Below are positions 11,201 through 20,455 of a DNA stretch of 64,000 nucleotides, piece by piece. Where the stretch lies: positions 1,302,001-1,366,000 of the forward strand of contig MJGA01000004.1 in the NCBI GenBank assembly GCA_001910725.1, given 5' to 3'. The notes beneath the pieces were generated by a model that had not been told where the DNA came from, ran no database searches, and saw nothing but the letters and a program-made list of their open reading frames with translations. Both the position numbers and the translations under genes were made by a program. Each line of letters begins with the position of its first letter. Position 1 is the first letter of the stretch. The DNA is from Phanerodontia chrysosporium (lineage: Eukaryota; Basidiomycota; Agaricomycetes; Polyporales; Phanerochaetaceae).

Positions 11201-13097
11201 TCCATTAACTTCCCGAAGCAGTTAAGCAGGACAATGGGCCGGTAAGCCTTCGCTCGTGTGTAGTCCGGCTTCCCTGGCTTAGGAATGACCACAGTACGGG
11301 ACCGCTTGAACAAGGTCGGATGTATCCCATGCTCAATGCACGCGTTGTAAAAGGCAAGGGCCCCCACTTCCGTGTCATAGTGATCATGACCCGCTGACAT
11401 ATCGTCACAGGTGCACCCCGACTGGTCCTTGATAATGCGCTTGAGCCAGAACCAGCTCACATTGTCGGGCCCAGCCGCGGAGAAATTGCTGGTGTCACGG
11501 AGCGCCTCCTGCAGCTCCGCCCCCGCAAACGGGGGAAATGACCGCTCGGCATGTTGCGGCATCTCATCCAAGACAGTGGGGTCGACAGCCCTAGCCGTCG
11601 CAGGAGTGAACTGCTCCTGGAAGACCCCAGCCAGGCGATCCGGGTCGTCCACAGGCACCCCATCTGCGTCCACCAACCCTGTGGTGCAGGCGAGCCGCCT
11701 CGGCTTCGTCCATTCCACCAGGTCCCAGACGCGAGACGGGTGTACCTTAGCAATCAGACCGTCAAAATATGCTCGTTTCGCACGGCGCACCGCCCCCTTC
11801 ATGCGCCGCGTCACCCCGTCAATCTGCAGCGCGACCTTGGCCGCTTCTCGTGTGAGGCGCATGACCTCATTGTGCCATTCAGCATCAAAGGCAGGCCCCG
11901 CCTGAACGACGCGTGTCTGCCACACTTTCCGCTGCCGCAGCAGATCCTTCCGGAGAGCCCGCAGCTCCCGTACTTCCCGTACCAGGGCACTGCACTCAGC
12001 GCTCCACCAGGACTTCGACCGCCTCGTCACATTGGGCACTGTGGCGAATTCTGCCCACGCCTCCCCAAGCTTTCGCTCGAGCCACGTCCCCGCATGCTCG
12101 ACATGCTCCCGGGTCGCATACTCCCGGGGCAAGGCGTTGAACAACGCTCGACACCTTTGCACATAGGCCAGCCCCTCCTCAGAGCCACGTTTGACATTCG
12201 GAGTCACTACCGGCTCGCCGTCGCACGGCAATTCCCACCGCAAGACAGCGTGGTCACTGGCCTCACGGGCCAGGTCATCTACATGCAGCCCTGTCAGGGC
12301 ACCGAGCCGCGGGTCCACCCACACGAGGTCAAGAACGCCGTCACGTTCCGAAGCCTTCTTGGTAAGCCAGGTGGGTGGCCCATCAGGATCATTGATGAGG
12401 ACTAACCCCAGCTGCTCCTGAGCAAGCTCTTGCAGCTGCTCTCGCTCGGCAAGATGCCTCGAAACGGCCCCCGCCCTCCGCTGGCCGGGATCCCACTGCG
12501 GGTCGCGCAAGTTAAAGTCCCCCGCCATGAAGGAAATAGGTGGCAGCAACTCGACGCGGTCCAAGAGATGTCGCACCGCCTCGAAAGTCCGCGAGTCATT
12601 GTAGACATTGAGGAAGGACAGGTCCCGCCCCCCGATCCGCATGGTAACACATAACACGTCGTCGTGGCAGACAGCCGAGAGCCGCAGACGTGGGCTCGCT
12701 GACCGCCACCGGGTATGGACATACACGAGAACCCGTGTCGTAGGAGAGTACCCCAGGCAAATGAAATTCCTGTGCACCGATGTGTGATAGTATGCATCCC
12801 CGTCCGGGTTGGAACTGGACACCACCACCTTAATGCGGCCTTTGTAAGGCTCCTGGACAAGCACGATGTCTGCATCGCGGTGAGTGTTGAGCAGGCATCC
12901 TAGATTGTGCGCGCTCTTCTGTACATTCGCAGACACGCACTGCAACGGCCGCGCCCCATCCAGGGCTGCACCCTCCATACTGCCGCCGCGTGCATCCGGC
13001 CTACGGCGTTCCGCCTCTGCGCGAAGCGCGTCAAGGTCAAGGGGCGGTGGCAGGTCGGGAGAGGCACTGCGACTCGGCGATACAGCAGGCAAGCAGC
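8259..13097 (-). mobile_element. 5'-truncated Tad-like LINE (non-LTR retrotransposon)
   Basis: 4.84-kb insertion on the minus strand. It is bounded by a 15-bp target duplication and ends in a run of about 25 T (8258-8282), the 3' poly(A) tail. It encodes an apurinic-type endonuclease, reverse transcriptase and RNase H in one ORF, the arrangement of the fungal Tad clade, but no ORF1 is present and the 5' end starts inside the ORF2 leader. The long intact frame and perfect TSD suggest a recent insertion. The 3' UTR (8283-8445) is pyrimidine-rich on the sense strand. Confidence 0.93.
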
Positions 13098-13164
13098 CGA
13101 ACAAGGGAGGATGGCGTGCCAGCGAGCACCTTGGCATCCGAGAGAGGATCCAATCGGTGCTCAT
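8446..13164 (-). CDS. LINE ORF2: endonuclease, reverse transcriptase, RNase H
   Basis: 1572 codons with no stop. Endonuclease (residues about 75-300) shows VLVQEPYKG, FMAGDFNLRDPQWD and SDHAVLRWEL. Reverse transcriptase shows YRPIVLLNCFGKLMEKMV and the catalytic YVDD at 10746-10735 (residues 807-810). RNase H shows VFTDGSQRKGDG, ADNQAALASI and CPGHRGVYWN. A C-terminal zinc knuckle reads CWCGGADVETRDHIWFDC. The first 22 codons, including the ATG at 13164, lie in host DNA and the target duplication, so the annotated start is not the element's own; the frame happens to be open across the 5' junction. Confidence 0.93.
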   Translation of the reverse strand: MSTDWILSRMPRCSLARHPPLFGCLPAVSPSRSASPDLPPPLDLDALRAEAERRRPDARGGSMEGAALDGARPLQCVSANVQKSAHNLGCLLNTHRDADIVLVQEPYKGRIKVVVSSSNPDGDAYYHTSVHRNFICLGYSPTTRVLVYVHTRWRSASPRLRLSAVCHDDVLCVTMRIGGRDLSFLNVYNDSRTFEAVRHLLDRVELLPPISFMAGDFNLRDPQWDPGQRRAGAVSRHLAEREQLQELAQEQLGLVLINDPDGPPTWLTKKASERDGVLDLVWVDPRLGALTGLHVDDLAREASDHAVLRWELPCDGEPVVTPNVKRGSEEGLAYVQRCRALFNALPREYATREHVEHAGTWLERKLGEAWAEFATVPNVTRRSKSWWSAECSALVREVRELRALRKDLLRQRKVWQTRVVQAGPAFDAEWHNEVMRLTREAAKVALQIDGVTRRMKGAVRRAKRAYFDGLIAKVHPSRVWDLVEWTKPRRLACTTGLVDADGVPVDDPDRLAGVFQEQFTPATARAVDPTVLDEMPQHAERSFPPFAGAELQEALRDTSNFSAAGPDNVSWFWLKRIIKDQSGCTCDDMSAGHDHYDTEVGALAFYNACIEHGIHPTLFKRSRTVVIPKPGKPDYTRAKAYRPIVLLNCFGKLMEKMVARRMQFDAQKFGIMHPCQFGGALQHSTQDAGVHLVHNVQQAWRQGVDSTALLLDVSQFFPSVNHELMAAILRRQGFHGSLCAYFEDYLVGRQTEFVFNGHQSGATDFSTGVGQGSALSPILTGLYVAPVLHIVAPLGSTLEGNASIAFYVDDGLIHVAGKLAPRHDRYDGLIYNNWVVSDLFQRIVTNLGRLGLGVEVDKLKLMHFRRAREADWSPREPLGPKLTVQVDGRRHVVAPKAVMRYLGFYLDPRLSFREHIRHYATKASSTVSALQMLGNSNRGLTPRDKRRLYISNVLPILTYGAQLWWHPQWRGKKWVKAALQRAQSRAARWITGAFRTTPTGALEMAAGLLPLQHQVDRLMKKACLRTVTLHSGHPTRAQLLHPSWHAGPSALVAPLPLTGLKARDGVTPLSHVDVLGRVCTEPFDVLHEECRPGSRIRDVFGDQVVVHGRVIEGDTAPTKAQKDALEQWISRRLKPLIARVEHDPACAVVFTDGSQRKGDGVPNGLSAGAAWLVKCGGAVRRGRFGCGKATPYDAEMAALARGLREAVSNSPEGVLDIHVFADNQAALASILAAGPGPSQMLSVAACQSVRPWLEASDERRIHLWWCPGHRGVYWNTVVDRAAGEGALEPSGEVSFAFARQCIGAEASAAWAQDMQSQKYRGHNSLVQPADFGRCKPSAANWFLQTAGHSAPYMARLVRFVSGHFPHGAFRERFGFDGNRRCWCGGADVETRDHIWFDCDLWIKRHKPPDEEVERRRGGERPVPGALDLFTPVPEGVDPLEHLMQEWRGTPVLLDDVAEFLQLNPVVGTFSWIELVDTAMADLDDGDDRSYNVLRAELHTVRRKAAYDAWARAHPDGQLAVFTERYAVRAVLALDHLFELDDMARAALLVEFGLPAAKARGSPLRDLREADDA
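13098..13112. repeat. Target-site duplication of the LINE, right copy
   Basis: Exact copy of 8244-8258, at the truncated 5' end of the element. Confidence 0.93.
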
Positions 13165-13485
13165 GACCTGTAGTATTCCAACAGGTTATGAGCCCCGGTT
13201 GGCTCGGGATCCGTGCCAACGTGGCGGCGACTGCGGGTCGAGAAGGCCGAGTGCCACGAGCGAGCCAGAGTGCGGCGGCGGAAAATAGAGTGGTAGAGTG
13301 CGCTGTCAGTGTCAGCTCCTCCCGAGAGCCCGGGACGTGGGCGAATCGCCGTCCGCCCTGACCCCGCGGGGGCGCTGCACGTGATGCACTGCACGTGGCA
13401 CGGCGCGTCGCCCCGACGCGCGCCACAAAGCCGTCGGGAGCTTTTCCGCTGTCTTCTTGCTCCAGGACAAAGACGTGACACAGCG
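13113..13485. promoter_or_regulatory. Downstream half of a split divergent promoter
   Basis: Promoter and leader of the aprataxin gene. GC-rich, with repeated gcgcgtcg/gacgcgcg motifs near 13405-13425. It lost its partner promoter through the LINE insertion. Confidence 0.4.
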
Positions 13486-14541
13486 ATGGCGGACCCGGAC
13501 TGGAAGCTCGCCCTGCAGAAATACGCGACCAAGGCCCAGCCAGAGAAGATCCCGTGCGACGTCCGCCTCTGCCACACCGACACGTCGATCACCATATTCG
13601 ACTCCTACCCGAAGAGCATCTTCCACTTCCTCATCCTCCCCAGGCCTGTCCCCGGCGTCGTCGGCCTGGACGACCTCGAGGACCTCAGGACGCTCTTCAA
13701 GGCAGGCAAGGAAACGGCTCATACCGTGCTGCAAAGCCTGGCCAAGGATGCCCGCGAGGTCAAAGAGGAGATCGAGCAGGAGATGCTTCGCTTCCACAAG
13801 TTCAAGTGGGATGTCTGGATGGGCTTCCATCCCGTGCCATCGATGAAGTACGTCGCTCTCGTGGTATAGCTATAGACCAGCGTGTAACAACGCGTACAAC
13901 CCCCGCAGGCACCTCCACCTCCACGTCATGTCCGGCGACCTTTGTTCGGACAAGATGAAAAACAAGAAGCACTACAACTCCTTCCACCCCAAACTGGGCT
14001 TCTTCCTGCACCTCGAGGATGTTCTCTCCTGGTTCGAAGCCGAGCCGTCGTTCTACGCACGCGTACGTCTCCTCTCTCCCCTCCTTTGTTCTCCGCCGCT
14101 CACACCCAGCGCCTCGTCCGCCAGAAAGCCCAGGTGAGCCCGAGCACGTACGAGCCGCTCCTGAAGCACACGCTCGAGTGCTTCTGGTGCGAGGAGGAGT
14201 ACAAGACGATGCCCGCGCTCAAGGCGCACCTGCAAGCCGAGTTCGACGACGCCGCGCGCCGCGAGCGCCCCAAGTGGGAGCGCCAGAAGGAGGCGCGCCG
14301 CCGCGCCCTCCGCCAGAGGCTCGACGCGGAGCGGGCCGCGGCGGAGAAGGCCAAGGCGGAGACGCTGCCTGCGCTCGAAGGCGACGCGAAGCCAGCGGAC
14401 GACAAGGGCGAGGGCACGAGCCAGAAGCGCGCCCTGAAGGCGCACGACAGCATCGCTCCCGAACACAAGCGGGCGCGCACGAGCGAGTCGCTTCCTGAGG
14501 ACGACGACGACGGCTCTGCTACAGAACCCGAGGAATTTTGA
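13486..14541 (+). CDS. HNT3: Aprataxin-like DNA deadenylase (Hnt3)
   Basis: Removes AMP from 5' ends left by abortive DNA ligation; nuclear in other fungi. Exons 13486-13847, 13909-14062, 14110-14541 give 315 residues. The HIT motif HLHLHV is rebuilt across the first intron (K|HLHLHVMSGD). A C-terminal zinc finger reads CFWCEEEYKTMPALKAH. A charged tail follows with KRARTSESLPEDDDDG, probably containing a nuclear signal. Upstream blocks IFDSYPKSIFHFLILPR and WMGFHPVPSM fit the aprataxin branch of the HIT family. The second junction (R|RLVRQ) is the least certain. Convergent with the oxidoreductase gene. Confidence 0.92.
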
Positions 14542-14756
14542 TTATGTGTTTCTTAACGAATCCACAACCGGCACTCAAATTTTTTGGATATATCTTGGAC
14601 ATACCCCTCATGCACTCATCTCGATCCGAATCACATCACAATGTACAATTGCATCCATCTCTCCGCTACACTACACAATTGATCCCGCCGCATCTTTGCA
14701 TGTTGTACATACAATAATCTATTTCATTGGATACTAGCGAGAGTTTTGTCGCATGA

Positions 14757-16462
14757 TTACTTCCGCGCAGCTCGCGAGCGTTCGGCCGCTTCACGAATGG
14801 CCCATGTGAGTTCGTACGACTTGACGGCATCTATGCAAATGAGTCAGGCCAACAGCTAGGGCGCGTGGAGGTGTAAAAGACATACCCTCGAAGCTGGACA
14901 GGATCTGCGCGGTCTCCGGATTCTCCTCAATGTCCTCGATGTTGTCGACGAGGACGGAGACTTCCGAGAAGAACGGGTCGTCCTCCGAGAAGTGGTGGGT
15001 CTCCTCATGGTCGCTGCCGGGCCTGCGGACGTACAGCACGGGCGCGACGTACGGGTTGACGAGTCTGATACCCGAGTCTAAAGTCAGCCTCAGACCTTAG
15101 ACTGCAATGTGGCGGACGACGCACTTCAGCTGGTAGCCATCCGCGTACACCTCGAGCTCGCAGCTGTAGTCATGGCCTTGGAGCGCCGTGAGGTGCGTGA
15201 AGGTGCCGACGGCGCCGCTCTCGTACTTCCACGTCGCGGACGTGACGCGCGAGATGCGGTTCTCGGGCGCAATCTTGCTCTCGTCGATCTTCTGCTTCGA
15301 GAGCTTGCCTGCAGGCTCGTCCCACTCGAGCGAGTGCGCGACGACGGTCGAGATGTCGACGTCTCCGCCAAAGTACCGCGAGAGGTCGCAGAAGTGCGTG
15401 CCCTGCTCGATGATGGGGCCGGCGCTGCACAAGACGAGTAAGACGATGCGACAGGCAGGGCTGCGTACAAACTTGCCTCCTGGACTTGTCCCACCAGTCA
15501 AGCTTGGCAATGGCCTCGTAGGCTGCGGCGTACCGCGCGATGGTGGCCATCACAGTCAGGTTGTTCTCCTCGATGATCTGCTTCATCATCTGGACGGCGC
15601 GGAGATAGCGGAGCATGTATCTGTAAAATTGATACATATGATGACCAGACCAAGAGACGGGCGATGCTCACCCAACGGAGCAGATGGCGCCGCTCTTCTT
15701 GATCTCCTCGGCGACCTTGAACGCCTCGGTGAGCTCCTCCTTCGGGCCAGTCGCGACGGGCTTTTCGATGAAGAGCGCGACGCCGGGGAAGTTCTTGAGG
15801 ATCTGAAGCTCAATGTCGCGTCCGCTCTGGGTTGTGCCGCGGAACATCGGGGGCGAGCCGACGACGAAGGCGCGGGGCGCCATGTTCGGCGACATGTTCT
15901 TCACGAACTCGTCGAGCGTGCGGAAGACCTGCGTGTGCTCGTACGCGCTGCGCACGAACGTCTCGCACTTCTGCGCGAGCACGGCCTTGGCGCGCTCGAC
16001 GGCGGGGTCGATGACCGCGACGACCTTGAGGCGCGGGCCGAGCTTGCTGGACAGGGGCGTCAGCACACACCAGGGCCGCGCCGCGCACGCGGATCAGGGC
16101 ACGCACTGTTCGAAGCGGAAGGAGTGGTTCCACGGGCCCTCGTCCGACCCTGGCACGCGTCGTCAGTCCGGGTACAGGCGCCTCGGGACCGCATACACCC
16201 ACCGAACATGATGTTACCGGCTCCGACGAACACAACGTTGAAGTCGCCGACGCCGGACGACTGGTGCACCCTAGAAGCCGCGATCACGCGTCAGTCAGCA
16301 CGCTGCTCGCACACGCACACGCGCGGAGGAATGTCGGGGACGCGGAGGCGTGGCGAAAGCGCGCTCTCCGCGCCGCGCGCCGCGACAGACGTACTTGTGC
16401 ATGGGCGGGAGCTGCGACGGGTCAATGGACCCTCTGCGCGAACTGGGTTTCGAGCTCGACAT
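14757..16462 (-). CDS. Gfo/Idh/MocA-family NAD(P)-dependent oxidoreductase
   Basis: Exons 16462-16395, 16270-16203, 16149-16107, 16046-15672, 15620-15477, 15424-15125, 15064-14886, 14830-14757; 416 residues, normal for the family. N-terminal Rossmann motif VVFVGAGNIMFG; the LKVVAVIDPAVERA strand; the family signature FIEKPVATGP; C-terminal domain with GPIIEQGTHFCDLSRYFGG and VNPYVAPVLYVRRPG. The exon 5 to 6 intron is GC-AG with a perfect AG|GCAAGT donor (15476-15425). Substrate is unknown; relatives act on sugars, inositols or trans-dihydrodiols. Likely cytosolic. Confidence 0.9.
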
Positions 16463-16957
16463 TGTCTGGAGGGGCGGGGGCGGGGAGGCGGGGAAAGGCG
16501 TTCGTGGCGGTCTGGGTCAAAGAAAACGGGTCTGGGGGATCAGGCCGATCGCAAACGTTAGGAAAGAGGGTGCGTTTGTGGAGCAGGGCCTGTTTGCTTT
16601 TCCGTTTTAGCGGCTCCTCCGCCCGCGACGGCGCGGACTCGATATCAGACATCTCTGGCCGGATCCTGCGAGAGGGCCCTCGCAATTTATTGCAGCGTCG
16701 ACGGGCCAGCCAATGGCCACGCTCGAGGTGCGTCGTTGGCTCACAGCGGCGGCCCAACCCAGGCCCAGGGGTGGCTCTCAGCACATGGCACCATCTCATG
16801 ACGACGAATTATATGTTGTACAGGCCCAGGGGAACAAGCGGATGGAAAACGATTACTACACTTGCAGTATGCGACGGAATGATGCGGGGGGTATGGTATA
16901 TGAGTGTGAGGGGGTCCAATCCAAGTCTAGATCCGTTTCTCGTATCTTGTTGTGCAG
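16463..16957. other. Intergenic
   Basis: Promoter of the oxidoreductase gene and 3' flank of the coiled-coil gene. No coding signal. Confidence 0.4.
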
Positions 16958-17569
16958 TCAAGAATTATTCGCAGACTTTGTGGCACCTTGCAGCGCAGCC
17001 TCCCGCTGCCTGAGCTCCCGCTGTTTCCGTTCGGCCGCCTCGATCCGGGCATTCATCGCCGCGAGCTCCTCCTTGAGCTTCTCGTTTTCCTGGGCCAACT
17101 TTAGAACGTTGCTGGCGCGCTTGTGGACCTTGTCGAGTCTGTGTGCCAACGCATCGAAGGTTAATCATTGCGCACGGACGTGGAGGGTGGACAGGAGTCG
17201 GCACAGCAGCCGACAGACGGGTCGCACGCGGCGGAGAAGACGAGGACTTACTCGGGCTCCGTTTGGGCACTGGCGGAGGAGATGGACTCTGCCAGGATGG
17301 TCTCGAAGGTGGTGGTGAGATCAAGCTCGGACTGCGGCAAGTCAAGGTCTGGCAGTCGTGGCTCGGGCAGGGGCGCGATGACACTCTCGGCGATGGACGC
17401 TGTGTCGTCGAGCTGTGACGCTTCGAGGCTTCTTCTGGCGTTTCTGCTGGCAGAGGGCGAGGCCAACGTGGTGTCAGAGATGCAAACGGATGGACGAGTG
17501 ATGGCGGGAGACGAACCCCGAGTAATGGTGGTCGTAGCGGTTGCTGCCGGTGGCGTTGTGGGAGTTCAT
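16958..17569 (-). CDS. Small coiled-coil protein, unknown function
   Basis: Exons 17569-17517, 17446-17252, 17138-16958, 142 codons. The first intron (70 nt) is needed to connect MNSHNATGSNRYDHHYSG to the RNARRSLEASQLDD frame. The middle is acidic and Pro-rich (PEPRLPDLDLPQSELDLTTT). The C-terminal 50 residues form a clear heptad coiled coil (LAQENEKLKEELAAMNARIE). I do not recognise the family. Shape and size suggest a scaffold or kinetochore/cytoskeletal adaptor, but that is a guess. Divergent from the next gene. Confidence 0.6.
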
Positions 17570-18005
17570 TTTGGATGTGGCTTCTGGGGGTGGTGGTGGT
17601 GGTTAACGAGAGTGAGTTGGACGAGGCCGCTGCTGCTGCTGCACACGGCCTGGGACGTTGTCGGTTGCCGTGGCAGGGCGGGCGGCTGCGTGAAGCGCAT
17701 CGCGGGCGAGAGCCGAAAGGGGGTTAGGGTTTGTGATGTGGCAAGATGGGCGATGTTAGGACGATAAGAATGGGAGCGTGACAGGGTTTAGAAATGAAAT
17801 GAAGGGCGGTTGAAAGGACGTCACGATGACAGGGAAATCTTTGCGGGAATTTCCAAAGAGGGGGGCCGATGGGCGATCTGGCGCAGGGCAGCTGCCATTC
17901 TGGGACTTGGGCGCCTTGTGGAATTTGTGGGAGAACCAATTTCGGCCGGGATACATTTTGACCTTGGACTGCCCCTCGTGGTGGTCGAGCACAAAATACG
18001 CTGAG
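17570..18005. promoter_or_regulatory. Divergent promoter region
   Basis: 436 nt between two divergent starts; contains short CAG/CTG and GGTGGT runs. No gene seen. Confidence 0.4.
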
Positions 18006-20002
18006 ATGGCCGATGCGACTGAGCCTCCCTCGCCCAACCGTCCTGCCATGGACCACAACCACTACGACTACCGCATCATGCAGCCCCCGCCAGACTTTGC
18101 CGCGCACATGCAGATGCCCCACATCCCCCTCCCGCTCGACACCCCCCTCCCCCCGTCCTCCTACGACTTCACCGCCCACGGCGCGTTCCCCATCCCCCAC
18201 AACATCCATGGCCCCCAGGCCCACCCGCTCTTCGAGGGTGTCCTCGCCATGCACCAGATGCTCGGCCACGACCTGACTCTCTCCTGGCCAGATGTCGCAC
18301 AGTGCAACCAGCAACAGCAGCACCAGCAGCACTCCTACACCGACGACAGCAACGCACAGTACCCCTGCCCCCAGACCATCGACCAGCTTCAACAGTGGTC
18401 TACCCCGCCGCCCTCTATCATGGACCCGACCCCGTCCCCGCTCGAAGAGTCCCTGCCGCACACCCCAGAGCAGACGATCGAGCTCGTTCCCGAACCGGTC
18501 GTCCACCAGAAGGACCTCTCGCCATCGCCGCCACAGGCCCAGAACACCGGCTTTGCGATGTTTCCCCTCGTGGTCACCGGCGCAAAGACGCACGAGCACA
18601 CCATTGCTTTCCAAGCAGACGTACGCACAGCCCTCCGCCATTCAGTCGCGCAGATACTGACCCAGTGTTTCAGCGACAAAAGTCAGAGAAGGCCAGCTCG
18701 AAGCTTGACCCATACGCTGCCGACTTCATACGGGAGAAACTCGGCGAGCAGAGGTGGTACATCTTCTCTTCCCGGCTTGCCGAACGTCGCACAACGTCAC
18801 AGAAGACCAAGTCGCGAACAGACGCGAACGGCTCGGCAACCGACTCATTTGTAGTCAACAAGGGCGAGAGTGCCTCCGTTATCGACTTCCTTGTCAAGGT
18901 GGAAGTCGTGAAGAGCGTTCTTCGGACATTCGTTCCGTAAGTTCCCTTTCCTATGTCTCTGCTTATCCGCAGAGCATCGCTTCAACGATCACATTCTCAC
19001 CGCGAACATTCTTCCTACAGGCACCCGTACAATCCACTCAAGACGCTTTCCCATGCGTACGAGCCCGCACCTTCGGGGCAGGTGACGCTGAGTAGGACTA
19101 CGGTATTGACCTTGTCTGGCTGGTCAAACACGCAATTTTCCTACTGGGCGCGCCGAGCGGAGGCAATTTCGGTCCTCGGGATGCACGACGGACGTCTTCG
19201 GACGGTGGCGTTAGCGCTGCAGCGCCGGCTTCAATCTCAAGGGCTCCTCGAGGTCGTCGACGCGTCTGCCCCCTCGTCCTCGCAGCAGAGCCACCATCCC
19301 CGCGTTAACTTCGACGCATCCTCTCGCGAGGACCTCGACCCTGAGGAGTGGGTGAGGACCTACGTCACCGGCAAGGGTCTGGACGTGATCATCGACGAAG
19401 TCAAGAAACGCACGGGAGTCAGTCCCTTTTTGCGTGGGAAACACTCGAGTCTCGACCCGTTCGGCACAGTCAGCGTCGACGCCGAGGCGGATGGCAACGG
19501 ACGCAAGGCCGTCGTATACATGCCGACCTTCCAGGCCGAGAAATACGTCCACGAAGTGCCCGCCGAGGTCGATCCAAACGCGCTTTCGGGCATGATTGGC
19601 AGCAAGAAGGCCGGAAAGCGCAAGGCATCGAGTCCGTCGCGCACCGAAAGCGAGGGCGAGGACACCTGGCACTCCCCTGGCAGCGACCTCTCTGGCGAGG
19701 ACGCGATGTCCGTCAACACCGCGTCGTCTCGCATGCAGAGCGCCTCGCCTCCGCTGTACTCCACCGTCCAGGATCTCCCGGGCGGCCACTTCGCCGGCTT
19801 CGACATGCCCGTATCGCAGGCCCGCATGTACACGCTCGACGGCAGCGACCTGCAACGCTCCGCCCCGTCACACCCGCACTCGTCACCATACGCGCGGCCA
19901 CCCGCTAAGAAACGCAGACTAGCGCCGGCGCCGGACTCAATAACGAGGGACGTCGTCTCGGAACCTTTGCGAATATATCACAACCATCTCCAGACAGGCT
20001 GA
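18006..20002 (+). CDS. Large nuclear-type protein, unrecognised family
   Basis: Exons 18006-18620, 18674-18936, 19021-20002 give 619 codons, all in frame. The N-terminal 200 residues are low-complexity, Pro/His/Gln rich (NQQQQHQQHS). A central globular part contains SEKASSKLDPYAADFIREKL, VNKGESASVIDFLVKVEVV, and TLSGWSNTQFSYWARRAEAI. The C-terminus is Ser/Pro rich with two basic clusters (KKAGKRKASS and PPAKKRRLAP) that look like nuclear signals. The Gln-rich arm and basic clusters suggest a transcription or chromatin regulator; this is inference and I know no named family for it. Confidence 0.75.
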
Positions 20003-20455
20003 GCGTTTTGATCAACCACGCGCTAGGGATACATGCCACTTTCTGCCGCTATCTTCGACCCTTTCGACTTCATAATTGTAGCATATAGCGTGTAGTTCTC
20101 CCGGATACATGTATCGCTGGATTATAGCCCCTTTGTTTTTTCGTTATGTTTTCGGGACTGAATGGATGACCGCGCCAACACATTCCTAACATCGTACATC
20201 TACGCAGTGTGATCCCGGCATCGTTACTTGGCACTGAGACATCGAGGGTGGTTTGAGGTTCTAAACCACGCATGGCAAGGAACGTTCCATACGATTACAT
20301 TATGGTATCGACGACTGCGCGGACCGAAGCATAAGACTACAGCATAAATTCATCACGAACGCAAGGCCCGAAATACTCTACGGCAACCCCCATCCCTCTG
20401 GAACGTCGCCCGGCATCTGCCAGCGACGAACACCCTCTTGGCCCTCCGTCCCTCT
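20003..20455. other. Convergent 3' flanks
   Basis: 453 nt between two convergent genes. No gene seen. Confidence 0.4.

Noticed and set aside
9096..13288. Long open frames opposite and overlapping the LINE ORF
   Set aside because: They mirror the GC-rich third positions of the 1572-codon frame and have no domains.
15188..16561. A 457-codon plus-strand frame over the oxidoreductase
   Set aside because: It is antisense to a well-supported eight-exon gene and has no motif.
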